Assembly (NCBI GenBank): GCA_902628815.1
Contig: CACOOK010000008.1
Span: 1-40,461 of the forward strand
Length of the DNA: 40,461 nucleotides
Reading direction: 5' to 3'
From: an uncultured Pelagibacteraceae bacterium
GTDB taxonomy: Bacteria > Pseudomonadota > Alphaproteobacteria > Pelagibacterales > Pelagibacteraceae
Positions 9,309 through 17,714 of this stretch are shown here, piece after piece (the first letter of the stretch is position 1; the number at the start of each line of letters is the position of its first letter). A program made the translations under genes and the position numbers. The notes beneath the pieces were generated by a model. The model worked only from the letters and a program-made list of their open reading frames with translations. It did no database searches and had not been told where the DNA came from.

Positions 9309-9614
9309 ATGGCAAAAAAAAGCGCAATACAAAAGAATTTAAGAAGAATTAAACTTGTTAAAAAGTTCGCAAAAAAAAGAGCTGAACTAAAGAAAATTAT
9401 AAACAACAAAAAATTGGAGCTATCAGAAAGATTCGAAGCGCAATTAAAATTAAATAAATTACCGAAGAATTCTGCAAAAATCAGGATCAGAAATAGATGT
9501 GAGGTCTCTGGGAGGCCTCATGGAGTTTATAGAAAATTGAAGATATCTCGAATTGCATTAAGAGATATGGCTTCATCTGGAAAAATTCCAGGGATAACCA
9601 AATCAAGCTGGTAG
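9309..9614 (+). CDS. rpsN: 30S ribosomal protein S14 (zinc-free type)
   Basis: S14 is a 30S head protein near S3 and S10. The 101-residue product has the long form typical of Proteobacteria and lacks the CxxC pairs of the short zinc-binding paralogue. Diagnostic blocks are KLNKLPKNSAKIRIRNRCEVSGRPHG and the C-terminal RDMASSGKIPGITKSSW. A good Shine-Dalgarno (GAGGA) lies before the ATG, unlike many neighbours. Confidence 0.96.
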   Translation: MAKKSAIQKNLRRIKLVKKFAKKRAELKKIINNKKLELSERFEAQLKLNKLPKNSAKIRIRNRCEVSGRPHGVYRKLKISRIALRDMASSGKIPGITKSSW

Positions 9615-9621
9615 GAGGACT

Positions 9622-10020
9622 ATGACATTTACAGACCCAATAGGAGATATGTTTTCTAGAATTAGGAATGGACAACTAAGATCTTTGAATTCTATTGAGA
9701 TACCATCATCAAATTTTAGAAAGAACATACTTGAGATTTTAAAAAGAGAGGGATACATCAATGATTTTTTCATTGAAAAAAATGACAAAAATAAAATTAG
9801 CTTAAAAATTACGCTGAAATATTATGAAGGTGATCCAGTGATAAAAGAAATTAAAAGAATTTCAAAACCAGGTAGAAGAGTTTACTCAAGAGCTACTAGC
9901 ATTCCAAAAGTTATGAATGGTTTAGGACTAGCAATTCTTTCAACACCTAAAGGTGTTATGAGCGACACAGATGCTAGAAAAAATAATGTTGGTGGAGAAA
10001 TTATTTGTAGGGTGTTTTAA
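9622..10020 (+). CDS. rpsH: 30S ribosomal protein S8
   Basis: S8 is a central-domain 16S rRNA binder and, in E. coli, the translational repressor of the spc operon. The 132-residue product begins TDPIGDMFSRIRNGQ and ends with the block SKPGRRVYSRATSIP, LAILSTPKGVMSDTDAR, GGEIICRVF. A strong Shine-Dalgarno (AGGAGG) precedes the ATG. The stop overlaps rplF by one base. Confidence 0.97.
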   Translation: MTFTDPIGDMFSRIRNGQLRSLNSIEIPSSNFRKNILEILKREGYINDFFIEKNDKNKISLKITLKYYEGDPVIKEIKRISKPGRRVYSRATSIPKVMNGLGLAILSTPKGVMSDTDARKNNVGGEIICRVF

Positions 10021-10562
10021 TGTCAAAATTAGGAAAAAAAAATATAACGTTACCAAAAGACTCCTCAATTAAAGTTGAGGGATCTAACTTAACTATTACA
10101 GGACCTAAAGGTACAAAAATATTGTCAATTAACGACAAAATATTCGCGTCTAAAGTAAATGAAAATGAATTTCAAATTTTACCACTACAGAAAAAAATAG
10201 ATAAGAAAACCTCTATAATGTGGGGCACTTATAGAAGCTTGATAAATAATGCTGTAAAAGGTGTTACAGAAGGTCATGAAAAAATTTTAGAGTTAAGTGG
10301 TGTAGGTTTCAGAGCTAATTTAAAAGGCCAAATACTAAATTTACAAATTGGCTTCAGTCACGAAGTAAATTTTGATATTCCTAAAGAAATAAAGATAATT
10401 GTTGAGAAACAAACCACTATAAAAATTAACGGTGTTGACAAGGAGTTGGTCTCTAAAATTGCAGCAGATATTAAAAATTTGAAACCCGTAGAACCTTATA
10501 AGGCAAAAGGAATTAGAGAAAAGGGACAATTTATTTTACGTAAAGAGGGAAAGAAAAAATAA
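10020..10562 (+). CDS. rplF: 50S ribosomal protein L6
   Basis: L6 sits near the sarcin-ricin loop and the factor-binding site. The 180-residue product has two repeated alpha-L domains, with [32 protein letters not shown] in the middle and the signature [14 protein letters not shown] near the C-terminus. It is joined to rpsH and rplR by one-base TAATG overlaps. Confidence 0.96.
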   Translation: MSKLGKKNITLPKDSSIKVEGSNLTITGPKGTKILSINDKIFASKVNENEFQILPLQKKIDKKTSIMWGTYRSLINNAVKGVTEGHEKILELSGVGFRANLKGQILNLQIGFSHEVNFDIPKEIKIIVEKQTTIKINGVDKELVSKIAADIKNLKPVEPYKAKGIREKGQFILRKEGKKK

Positions 10563-10912
10563 TGAAAAAGTCGAGTAAAATTAAGAGAAAATTAAGAAAC
10601 AGAAAAAAATTAAAAGACGTGAGCGTCAATAGGTTTAGAGTTTCGGTTTCAAAATCTTTGAATAACTTATCTGCACAAATAATCGATGATAAGCAAAAGA
10701 AAACTTTAGTTTCTGCTTCATCTATTGAAAAAGAAATAAAATCAAAAAAAGTAAAAAAAATGGAAAAATCAAATTTAATCGGTGAGATATTAGCTAAAAG
10801 AGCAAAGGAAAAAAATATTAGTGAAGTGTATTTTGACAGGGGAGCTCACAAGTATCATGGCAGAATTAAAGTTTTTGCTGAAACACTTAGAAAAAATGGA
10901 TTGAAATTTTAA
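10562..10912 (+). CDS. rplR: 50S ribosomal protein L18
   Basis: L18 binds 5S rRNA together with L5. The 116-residue product has the basic N-terminus, [20 protein letters not shown], and ends [26 protein letters not shown], a clear match to the L18 C-terminus (FDRGGY.YHGRVKALAEAAR..GL.F). The central part is more divergent and Lys-rich. One-base overlaps on both sides. Confidence 0.95.
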   Translation: MKKSSKIKRKLRNRKKLKDVSVNRFRVSVSKSLNNLSAQIIDDKQKKTLVSASSIEKEIKSKKVKKMEKSNLIGEILAKRAKEKNISEVYFDRGAHKYHGRIKVFAETLRKNGLKF

Positions 10913-11430
10913 TGCCTGAAAATAAAAAAATTGAGAGCGATATAAAAGAAAAACTTGTTGCCATTAACAGAATTACAAAAGTTGTTAAAGGAGGAAGAAG
11001 ATTTGGTTTTGCGGCATTAGTTGTTGTAGGTAATCAAAAGGGATCTATTGGAATAGGACAAGGTAAATCTAAACAAGTGCCTGATGCAATTAAAAAAGCA
11101 ACAGAAGTAGCAAAAAGAAGTTTAATTCAAATTCCTTTAAAAGAAGGAAGAACACTTCATCATGATGTTAAAGGAAAAAATGGATCTGGCAAAGTTTTTT
11201 TAAGAGCAGCGCCATCTGGAACCGGAATAATTGCTGGTGGTGCTATTCGATCAGTTTGTGAAGTTTTGGGTATACAAGATGTAGTGGCGAAATCTTTAGG
11301 CTCTGCAAATCCTCATAACGTATTAAAGGCTTGCATAAATGGTCTTAAATCGCAAAAATCTCCTAAAACCTTATCTGCAATTAGAGGAAAAAAAATATCT
11401 GAAATAGTTGTTCAAAGAGAGGCTAAATAA
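10912..11430 (+). CDS. rpsE: 30S ribosomal protein S5
   Basis: S5 acts at the mRNA entry tunnel and in decoding fidelity. The 172-residue product shows the S5 double-stranded RNA-binding domain [21 protein letters not shown] and the C-terminal domain block [43 protein letters not shown]. The stop overlaps the next start (TAATG), and that next gene is rplO rather than rpmD, so ribosomal protein L30 is missing from its usual place. Confidence 0.97.
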   Translation: MPENKKIESDIKEKLVAINRITKVVKGGRRFGFAALVVVGNQKGSIGIGQGKSKQVPDAIKKATEVAKRSLIQIPLKEGRTLHHDVKGKNGSGKVFLRAAPSGTGIIAGGAIRSVCEVLGIQDVVAKSLGSANPHNVLKACINGLKSQKSPKTLSAIRGKKISEIVVQREAK

Positions 11431-11882
11431 TGGAATTAAATAATTTACTAAAAATAAATAAAAAAAAAATAAGAGTAGGAAGAGGGATCGGTTCCGGAAA
11501 AGGCAAAACTTCATCCAGAGGACATAAAGGTCAAAAATCAAGATCAGGCGTTGCAATAAAAAGTTTTGAGGGTGGACAAATGCCTTTGTACAGAAGATTA
11601 CCGAAACGAGGTTTTAAATCAATAAAAATTGAAAATATCGCAATACTTAACTTATCAAGAATACAAAAAATTATTGATAAAAAACAAAATGAATTAAAGA
11701 ACGATTTAAACTTAAAAATTTTAAAAGAAAAAAAACTTGTAAATCAAAAATATTTAAAATTAAAAATTTTGGGCTCTGGACAAATCAAAACCAACATTAA
11801 TATAACTGCAAATTTTGCCTCGAAACAAGCTTTACAAAAAGTTGAAAAAGCTGGTGGTAAATTAACTTTAATAAAAAAATAA
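11430..11882 (+). CDS. rplO: 50S ribosomal protein L15
   Basis: L15 is a late 50S assembly protein that threads into 23S rRNA. The 150-residue product has the glycine/arginine-rich N-terminal extension GRGIGSGKGKTSSRGHKGQ, KSFEGGQMPLYRRLPKRGF and the C-terminal GSGQIKTNINITANFASKQA block. A run of ten A bases (11460-11469) lies near the start, coding for the Lys-Lys-Lys of residues 11-13. secY follows after 5 bases, as is standard. Confidence 0.96.
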   Translation: MELNNLLKINKKKIRVGRGIGSGKGKTSSRGHKGQKSRSGVAIKSFEGGQMPLYRRLPKRGFKSIKIENIAILNLSRIQKIIDKKQNELKNDLNLKILKEKKLVNQKYLKLKILGSGQIKTNINITANFASKQALQKVEKAGGKLTLIKK

Positions 11883-11887
11883 ATTAA

Positions 11888-13192
11888 ATGTCGAGCGAAA
11901 CTCTAAATACTGCCGGTGCATTTAGTCAAGCCAAAGATCTGAGAAATAGAATTTTTTTTACAATCGTCATTTTAATGGTTTATAGGTTGGGTACTTATGT
12001 ACCACTTGCAGGCATCGATCCATCTGCTTTAAAAGAAATCATGGCTTCAAGTCAAAAAGGCTTGTTAGGTATGTTTAATATGTTTTCTGGTGGTGCCGTA
12101 ACAAGGATGGCAATTTTTGCACTGGGGATTATGCCGTATATTTCATCATCAATTATTGTTCAATTATTAACTGGTGTTTCTGATTACTTTAAAAATTTAA
12201 AAGAACAAGGTGAAATTGGTAGAAAGAAAATTACGCAGATTACAAGATATGGAACAGTTTTAATTGCGTGCCTTCAAGGTTATGGTGTATCAGTAGGATT
12301 AGAAAATGCTGGTAACTTAGTAACAGAGCCAGGATTATCATTTAGAATCATTACAACTATCTCTTTAGTAGCAGGAACGACTTTTTTAATGTGGTTGGGG
12401 GAACAAATTACTCTTAGAGGAGTTGGTAACGGTATTTCTTTAATAATTTTTTCAGGAATTGTCGCTGAAATACCTAGAGCATTAGCGTCTACATTTGAAT
12501 TAGGTAGGACAGGTGCTCTATCTGCTTTGATGATAGTTGGTATTTTTATCTTAGTTATATTAACAGTTTTATTTATTGTGTTTTTTGAGAGAGCAATGAG
12601 AAAGATTTTAATTAATTATCCCAAACGTCAAGTAGGAAATAAAATGTACGGTGGTGAGTCTTCACATCTCCCATTAAAAATTAATACCGCTGGTGTTATC
12701 CCAGCAATATTTGCATCGGCATTATTGCTTCTTCCAATAACAATATCAAATTTTGGATTTGCTGAATCTGATACTTTTATAAATATTTCATCTTTGTTTA
12801 CACAAGGGCAGCCTCTATATATGTTGCTCTATGCATCTGGTATAATTTTTTTCTCTTTTTTTTACACCTCTATAGTTTTTAATCCTAAAGAAACGGCTGA
12901 AAATTTGAGAAAATATGGTGGATACGTCCCCGGAATTAGACCAGGCGAGAGAACAGCTGAATATATAGACGCAATATTAATGAGATTAACAACTGTAGGG
13001 GCTTTATACTTAACCTTTGTTTGTTTAATGCCAGAATTTTTAATTGCTAAGTACCCAATACCCTTTTATTTAGGGGGTACCTCTATTTTGATTGTAGTAG
13101 TAGTTGCAATGGATACTGTAACACAAGTTCAAACTAGATTAATGAGTTCTCAGTACGAGTCATTAATCAAAAAAACAAAGTTCGGTAAATAA
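11888..13192 (+). CDS. secY: Protein translocase channel subunit SecY
   Basis: SecY is the pore of the SecYEG translocon in the inner membrane, passing exported proteins and inserting membrane proteins with SecA or the ribosome. The 434-residue product has about ten hydrophobic segments and the family blocks RNRIFFTIVILMVYRLGTYVPLAGID, FALGIMPYISSSIIVQLL, GEQITLRGVGNGISLIIFSGI, PLKINTAGVIPAIFAS and RPGERTAEYID. It sits between rplO and adk as in many bacteria. Start ATG follows a TAAATTAA spacer without a Shine-Dalgarno. Confidence 0.97.
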   Translation: MSSETLNTAGAFSQAKDLRNRIFFTIVILMVYRLGTYVPLAGIDPSALKEIMASSQKGLLGMFNMFSGGAVTRMAIFALGIMPYISSSIIVQLLTGVSDYFKNLKEQGEIGRKKITQITRYGTVLIACLQGYGVSVGLENAGNLVTEPGLSFRIITTISLVAGTTFLMWLGEQITLRGVGNGISLIIFSGIVAEIPRALASTFELGRTGALSALMIVGIFILVILTVLFIVFFERAMRKILINYPKRQVGNKMYGGESSHLPLKINTAGVIPAIFASALLLLPITISNFGFAESDTFINISSLFTQGQPLYMLLYASGIIFFSFFYTSIVFNPKETAENLRKYGGYVPGIRPGERTAEYIDAILMRLTTVGALYLTFVCLMPEFLIAKYPIPFYLGGTSILIVVVVAMDTVTQVQTRLMSSQYESLIKKTKFGK

Positions 13193-13199
13193 AAAATAA

Positions 13200-13772
13200 A
13201 TGAATATAGTAATTTTCGGCCCACCAGGAGCAGGAAAAGGAACTCAATCCAAATTTATTGTAGATAAATATAAATTATATCAATTATCTACAGGCGATCT
13301 TTTGCGTAAGGAAATTAAAGATAAAACTGAAATAGGAAAAGAAATTTCATCAATTATAAATTCAGGGGAACTTGTTTCTGATGAAATCGTTAAAAACTTA
13401 ATTGAAAAATTTGTTTCAAACGATAATTATAAAAATAAGATCATCTTTGATGGTTTTCCAAGAACAATAAATCAGGCAGAAGATTTAGATAGACTATTAA
13501 AAAAACACAACCAAAAAATAGACATTGTTTTGAAGTTGTCTGTAAGTATGGAAACAGTAAAAAAAAGAATATCAGAGAGACAAGCCCAAGAAAAAAGAAC
13601 AGATGATAGCGAGGAAATAGCAATTAAAAGATATAAAACTTATGAAAAATCTTCTGAACCAGTTTTAGATTATTACAAGAGATCTAATTTACTTAAAGTT
13701 ATAAATGGAGAGGCCAAAATACCAGAAATAAATATTGAAATTAGCGGCATAATAGAGGCTATGAAGGGTTGA
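13200..13772 (+). CDS. adk: Adenylate kinase (short-LID form)
   Basis: Adenylate kinase interconverts 2 ADP with ATP and AMP in the cytoplasm. The product has the P-loop GPPGAGKGTQ at residues 7-16, the AMP-binding LSTGDLLR, and FDGFPRT near residue 82. At 190 residues it is shorter than the E. coli enzyme (214): the LID after SERQAQEKRTDD is reduced to a few residues and has no zinc cysteines, as in the short bacterial and cytosolic isoforms. It lies between secY and rpsM as often seen. The stop is TGA, rare in this block. Confidence 0.95.
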   Translation: MNIVIFGPPGAGKGTQSKFIVDKYKLYQLSTGDLLRKEIKDKTEIGKEISSIINSGELVSDEIVKNLIEKFVSNDNYKNKIIFDGFPRTINQAEDLDRLLKKHNQKIDIVLKLSVSMETVKKRISERQAQEKRTDDSEEIAIKRYKTYEKSSEPVLDYYKRSNLLKVINGEAKIPEINIEISGIIEAMKG

Positions 13773-13825
13773 CTTTAAATGATTACACAATATAAATACG
13801 CAGGAAAACAACACTCATTAATTTT

Positions 13826-14209
13826 ATGGCTCGAATAGCAGGAATTAACATTCCACAAAATAAAATAGTTAGTATCGCCTTAACTTATATTCATGGCATT
13901 GGCCCACATTCATCAAAAAAGATTTGTGAAAAATTGGATATTCCTTCATCAAAAAGAGTTAACGAATTATCAGAGGAACAAGTATTAAAAATAAGAGAGT
14001 ATATTGATGCTAATCATAAGGTTGAAGGGGATCTAAGAAGAGAGGTATCAGTTAATATCAAAAGATTAGTTGATTTGGCTTGTTATAGAGGCACTAGACA
14101 TAAAAAAAAATTACCAGTGAGGGGTCAACGAACACAATGTAATGCTAGAACCAGAAAAGGTAAAGCAATAGCCATAGCTGGAAAAAAACTTACTCCTCTA
14201 AAAAAATAA
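13826..14209 (+). CDS. rpsM: 30S ribosomal protein S13
   Basis: S13 is in the 30S head, bridging to the 50S and contacting P-site tRNA with its C-terminal tail. The 127-residue product begins [26 protein letters not shown] and ends with the tail block [19 protein letters not shown], both diagnostic. It starts the alpha group after a 53-base spacer following adk, which is the largest gap inside the block after the rpsL leader and could hold a minor promoter. No rpmJ lies before it. Confidence 0.97.
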   Translation: MARIAGINIPQNKIVSIALTYIHGIGPHSSKKICEKLDIPSSKRVNELSEEQVLKIREYIDANHKVEGDLRREVSVNIKRLVDLACYRGTRHKKKLPVRGQRTQCNARTRKGKAIAIAGKKLTPLKK

Positions 14210-14211
14210 AT

Positions 14212-14652
14212 ATGAATAAAAAAAAAGAAAAGACAGATACTAAAAAAGTCGAAAAAATCGAGGTTAAGAAAAGTGTTGCACCCAAAAAAAAGAAAATTAA
14301 AAAAAATATTTCCTCTGGAATTGCCTACGTGTATTCAACTTTTAACAATACTATTGTTTCCATTGCTGATGAAAGTGGAAATGTTATTTCATGGTCGTCT
14401 GCTGGAGCGAAAGGATTTAAGGGTTCTAGAAAATCTACACCATACGCAGCTCAAGTAGCTGCAGACGATGCTGGAGCGAAAGCTTACGAACAAGGTTTAA
14501 GAACTTTGACTGTGCAAGTCAAAGGCCCTGGTTCAGGTAGAGAGACAGCTTTAAGATCTTTACAATCAAGAGGATTTAAGATTTTATCAATTAAAGATAC
14601 TACACCCATGCCTCATAACGGAGCAAGACCACCAAAAAGAAGGAGAGTATAA
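14212..14652 (+). CDS. rpsK: 30S ribosomal protein S11 with lysine-rich N-terminal extension
   Basis: S11 forms the 30S platform near the E site. The core from about residue 33 ([20 protein letters not shown]) through [20 protein letters not shown] to the C-terminal [16 protein letters not shown] is a strong match. At 146 residues it is longer than the usual 127-129; the extra is a Lys/Glu-rich N-terminal stretch ([13 protein letters not shown]). Start at 14212 follows the rpsM stop by 2 bases; no later Met gives a better N-terminus. Confidence 0.95.
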   Translation: MNKKKEKTDTKKVEKIEVKKSVAPKKKKIKKNISSGIAYVYSTFNNTIVSIADESGNVISWSSAGAKGFKGSRKSTPYAAQVAADDAGAKAYEQGLRTLTVQVKGPGSGRETALRSLQSRGFKILSIKDTTPMPHNGARPPKRRRV

Positions 14653-15686
14653 TGCAAACAACATCAAATGTTTTAGATAAAAATTGGAAAGCTTTAATCA
14701 AGCCTAATAAATTAAATATAACAAGCAACGAGGACAAAAGTGTTGCTAAAGTAGTAGCAGAACCTCTCGAAAAAGGATTTGGACAAACTATAGGTAACTC
14801 ATTGAGAAGAATACTTCTTTCCTCAATACAAGGTGCAGCCGTAACAGCCATTCAAATAGACGGTGTATTACATGAGTTTTCATCAATTAAAGGAGTTAGA
14901 GAAGATGTGACAGACATAGTTTTAAACGTTAAAAATTTAGCAATCAAGTCTTCTACCTCTAACACAAAAAAAATTGTTTTAGATATTAAAGGTCCTAAAG
15001 AGGTGAAAGCGAGTGATATTAGTTTAGTACCTGAAATAGAAATACTAAATCCAGATCAAACAATTTGTAATTTAGACGAAAAAACAAATTTTCACATGGA
15101 ATTAATGGTAAGTACTGGAAAAGGCTATGTTCAAGCTCCTAAAAATAAATCAGAGGAAAGTCCTTTAGGACTAATATCTATTGACTCTCTATTTAGCCCA
15201 GTAAAAAAAGTTTCCTATTCTGTAGAGAATACAAGAGCCGGAAGTGCTTTAGATTATGATAAACTAGTTATGACTGTAGAGACTAATGGCACTGTAGATG
15301 CCGAAGATGCTATTGCATACTCAGCAAGAATATTTCAAGATCAATTATCTATGTTTGTGAATTTTGAGGATCCTCAGGAAGTTATAAAGGAAGTTAAATC
15401 TAGTGAACCAGAATTTAATAGAAATTTGCTTAAAAGAGTTGAAGAATTGGAGCTTTCTGTAAGATCTATGAACTGTTTAAAAAATGATAATATAATATAT
15501 ATTGGTGACCTAGTTCAAAAAACTGAACCTGAGATGCTAAGAACACCTAATTTTGGAAGGAAATCTCTTAATGAAATTAAAGAAGTATTAAACACTATGT
15601 CTTTATATCTAGGTATGGAAATTCCTAATTGGCCACCAGATAATATTGCTGAATTATCAAAGAAATTGGATGAAAACAATTACTAA
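14652..15686 (+). CDS. rpoA: RNA polymerase alpha subunit
   Basis: The alpha subunit dimerises to start RNA polymerase assembly, and its C-terminal domain reads UP elements and contacts activators. The N-terminal domain shows the dimerisation helix [20 protein letters not shown] near residues 39-58. The C-terminal domain (about 262-330) shows [20 protein letters not shown] with the DNA-contact Arg and [13 protein letters not shown]. Length (344) is normal. It overlaps rpsK and rplQ by one base each. Note rpsD is not between rpsK and rpoA, as usual in Alphaproteobacteria. Confidence 0.98.
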   Translation: MQTTSNVLDKNWKALIKPNKLNITSNEDKSVAKVVAEPLEKGFGQTIGNSLRRILLSSIQGAAVTAIQIDGVLHEFSSIKGVREDVTDIVLNVKNLAIKSSTSNTKKIVLDIKGPKEVKASDISLVPEIEILNPDQTICNLDEKTNFHMELMVSTGKGYVQAPKNKSEESPLGLISIDSLFSPVKKVSYSVENTRAGSALDYDKLVMTVETNGTVDAEDAIAYSARIFQDQLSMFVNFEDPQEVIKEVKSSEPEFNRNLLKRVEELELSVRSMNCLKNDNIIYIGDLVQKTEPEMLRTPNFGRKSLNEIKEVLNTMSLYLGMEIPNWPPDNIAELSKKLDENNY

Positions 15687-16135
15687 TGAGACACGGAATA
15701 GGCTATAGAAAATTAAATAAAACAGGAGAGCACAGAAAAGCATTATTTAAGAATATGCTTAACTCTTTAATAAAATATGAACAAATTATTACTACACTAC
15801 CGAAAGCTAAGGAACTAAAGCCACAAATAGATAAAGTAATAACTATTGGTAAAAAAAATATCTTAAGTAACAAAAAAAGACTTTTTTCAAAGTTACAAGA
15901 TAAAAAATCGGTAACCAAGGTTTTTGATGAACTTTCAAAAAGATATAGTTCAAGGAAAGGTGGTTATTCAAGGGTTTTGAAAGCTGGGTTTAGAGTTGGA
16001 GACGATGCTCCAATGGCTGTAATTGAATTAGTGGATAGAAATACTGATGCGAAAAAAGCTGATAAGCCTAAAAAAGTTGATACTAAAGATAAAACAAAAA
16101 TTTCTAAAACTGAGACAAAAACTGCTAAAAAGTAA
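15686..16135 (+). CDS. rplQ: 50S ribosomal protein L17 with lysine-rich tail
   Basis: L17 lies near the tunnel exit. The product starts [25 protein letters not shown], with [18 protein letters not shown] and [27 protein letters not shown], all diagnostic. The folded core ends near residue 122; a Lys/Thr-rich tail of about 27 residues follows ([21 protein letters not shown] region), longer than in E. coli L17 (127 residues total). It closes the ribosomal block. No intrinsic terminator follows; the next gene starts 11 bases on. Confidence 0.96.
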   Translation: MRHGIGYRKLNKTGEHRKALFKNMLNSLIKYEQIITTLPKAKELKPQIDKVITIGKKNILSNKKRLFSKLQDKKSVTKVFDELSKRYSSRKGGYSRVLKAGFRVGDDAPMAVIELVDRNTDAKKADKPKKVDTKDKTKISKTETKTAKK

Positions 16136-16146
16136 ATTAAGCTTCA

Positions 16147-17046
16147 ATGCCTAAAACTTTTACTGTAGAAAACGACTATCAAAACTCTCGTTTTGATAAA
16201 TGGTTTAAAAATAAAGTAGTAAATATTCCTCATTCATTAATAGAAAAGATAATTAGGCAAAATAAAGTTAAGGTTAATAAAAAAAAAACAAAATCATCAT
16301 ATAGGGTTCAAACAGGTGATATTATTGATGTTTACGAACTATCAAAATTTAAACCTCAAAAAAAAGATTTTTCAAATAAATATAAACCCAAAAAAAAAGA
16401 ATTAGGAAGATATAGTGATTATATAATTGAAGATAACGAAAATTATCTAGTTGTTAATAAACCCTCTGGTATTCCTGTTCAATCAGGCACTAAATCTTTT
16501 AAGAACTTAATTGATATTTTGAAAGATACAAAATATTTTCTTAATTCAAAGCCCTACGTAGTTCACAGAATAGACAAAGAAACATCTGGGATTTTAATAA
16601 TTGCAAAAAATAGGAAATTTGCTCAATTATTTACGACATTATTTAGAATTAGAAAAATTCACAAAACCTATTTAGCGATTGTGTATGGTAAGGTTAATAA
16701 ATCATTTAAAACTATGAAAGACGAACTAATTTCTTATGAAAATAATAAAAAAATTATTCAAAATGCCATAACAAATCTTAAAATTATTAGGTCTAACGAC
16801 CGTTATTCTCTATTAGAATTAAACCCAATTACTGGAAGGAAACATCAATTACGTAAACAATTATTAAATTTAGGATGCCCAATAGTCGGTGACGATAAAT
16901 ATTTTTTAAATAATTTAAAAAAAATTAAAACAAGAAATCTTTTTTTACACGCTTATAAGATTAAATTTATGATTAATAATGTTCAATATAATTTTAAGGC
17001 TAGGTATAATAATATATTTGAGGATTTTTTAAGAAAAAATATTTAA
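16147..17046 (+). CDS. rluC: RluC-type 23S rRNA pseudouridine synthase
   Basis: The 299-residue product combines an N-terminal S4-like RNA-binding domain (about residues 14-65, with KIIRQNKVKVNKKK) and a RluA-family catalytic domain. The catalytic motif HRIDKETSGIL (140-150) carries the essential Asp143, and GRKHQLRKQL matches the second conserved motif. RluC modifies U955, U2504 and U2580 of E. coli 23S rRNA; the exact targets here are inferred, and RluD is an alternative assignment. It lies directly after rplQ and its stop overlaps the convergent lipB stop by 4 bases (TTAA). Confidence 0.85.
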   Translation: MPKTFTVENDYQNSRFDKWFKNKVVNIPHSLIEKIIRQNKVKVNKKKTKSSYRVQTGDIIDVYELSKFKPQKKDFSNKYKPKKKELGRYSDYIIEDNENYLVVNKPSGIPVQSGTKSFKNLIDILKDTKYFLNSKPYVVHRIDKETSGILIIAKNRKFAQLFTTLFRIRKIHKTYLAIVYGKVNKSFKTMKDELISYENNKKIIQNAITNLKIIRSNDRYSLLELNPITGRKHQLRKQLLNLGCPIVGDDKYFLNNLKKIKTRNLFLHAYKIKFMINNVQYNFKARYNNIFEDFLRKNI

Positions 17047-17654
17047 ATTTTGCAAATATTTTTTATAAAGATTTCGGCTAATTTTTTTTCATAATTTTTA
17101 GGATTAATTTTTTTCTCTTTAAATACCGAAGTAACCAGTCTATTATTCAAACCGCAAGGTACAATTTTCTTATATTGTTTTAGATTATTTGACATATTTA
17201 TTGAACATCCATGATAAGCGATCCATCTTGATACTCTTATACCAATGGCAGCAATTTTATTATAATTGACCCAAATACCAATATTTTTTTTATCTTTTTT
17301 TGATTTTATTTTATAAGTTCTTAAAAATTGTATGACGCTATTTTCAATAGCATTAATAAACTTTCTTATATCTTTTTTTCTATTATTGAGATTAATAACA
17401 AAATAAATAATTTTTTGACCAGGGTTGTGAAGAGTGACTTTACCTCCTCTGTTAGTTTTAATAATTCTTATTTTTTTATCTAATATTTCTTTATGATTGA
17501 ATCTTACTCCAGCCGTGTAAGTAGTTGGGTGTTCTAAGATCCATAATAATTCGCTGTTATTACCACTTTTCACTTCCTCTACTCTTTTATTAAGCAAAAG
17601 CATCGCTTTTTTGTAGGATATTGGTTTTTTGCTTATTTTAACTTCTATACTCAT
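17043..17654 (-). CDS. lipB: Octanoyl-ACP:protein N-octanoyltransferase LipB
   Basis: LipB moves octanoate from acyl carrier protein to lipoyl domains of 2-oxoacid dehydrogenases and the glycine cleavage H protein; LipA then inserts sulfur. The 203-residue product shows NRGGKVTLHNPGQ (68-80), NKIAAIGIRVSRWIAYHG with the active-site Lys133, and IVPCGL with the catalytic Cys167. The usual HGPGQ loop reads HNPGQ here, a Gly to Asn change worth noting. The gene is divergent from mgtE with a 60-base gap. No lipA is in the window. Confidence 0.93.
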   Translation of the reverse strand: MSIEVKISKKPISYKKAMLLLNKRVEEVKSGNNSELLWILEHPTTYTAGVRFNHKEILDKKIRIIKTNRGGKVTLHNPGQKIIYFVINLNNRKKDIRKFINAIENSVIQFLRTYKIKSKKDKKNIGIWVNYNKIAAIGIRVSRWIAYHGCSINMSNNLKQYKKIVPCGLNNRLVTSVFKEKKINPKNYEKKLAEIFIKNICKI

Positions 17655-17689
17655 TTAAATTGAATTTTATCATTTTATAGACTAATAGT

Positions 17690-17706
17690 CTCAAAAAAAC
17701 TTTGAG
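17690..17706 (+). promoter_or_regulatory. Small hairpin overlapping the mgtE Shine-Dalgarno
   Basis: CTCAAA (17690-17695) is an exact inverted repeat of TTTGAG (17701-17706) with a 5-base loop. The 3' arm shares GAG with the GAGAGG Shine-Dalgarno (17704-17709) of mgtE, so folding could limit initiation. A second short palindrome, GACTA-A-TAGTC, lies just upstream (17680-17690). The stem is weak (two G-C pairs), so regulation is only a suggestion. Confidence 0.25.
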
Positions 17707-17714
17707 AGGTATTT

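Noticed and set aside
16120-16150. Terminator after the ribosomal block
   Set aside because: Only 11 bases separate rplQ from the next gene, with no stem and no U run after a stem.
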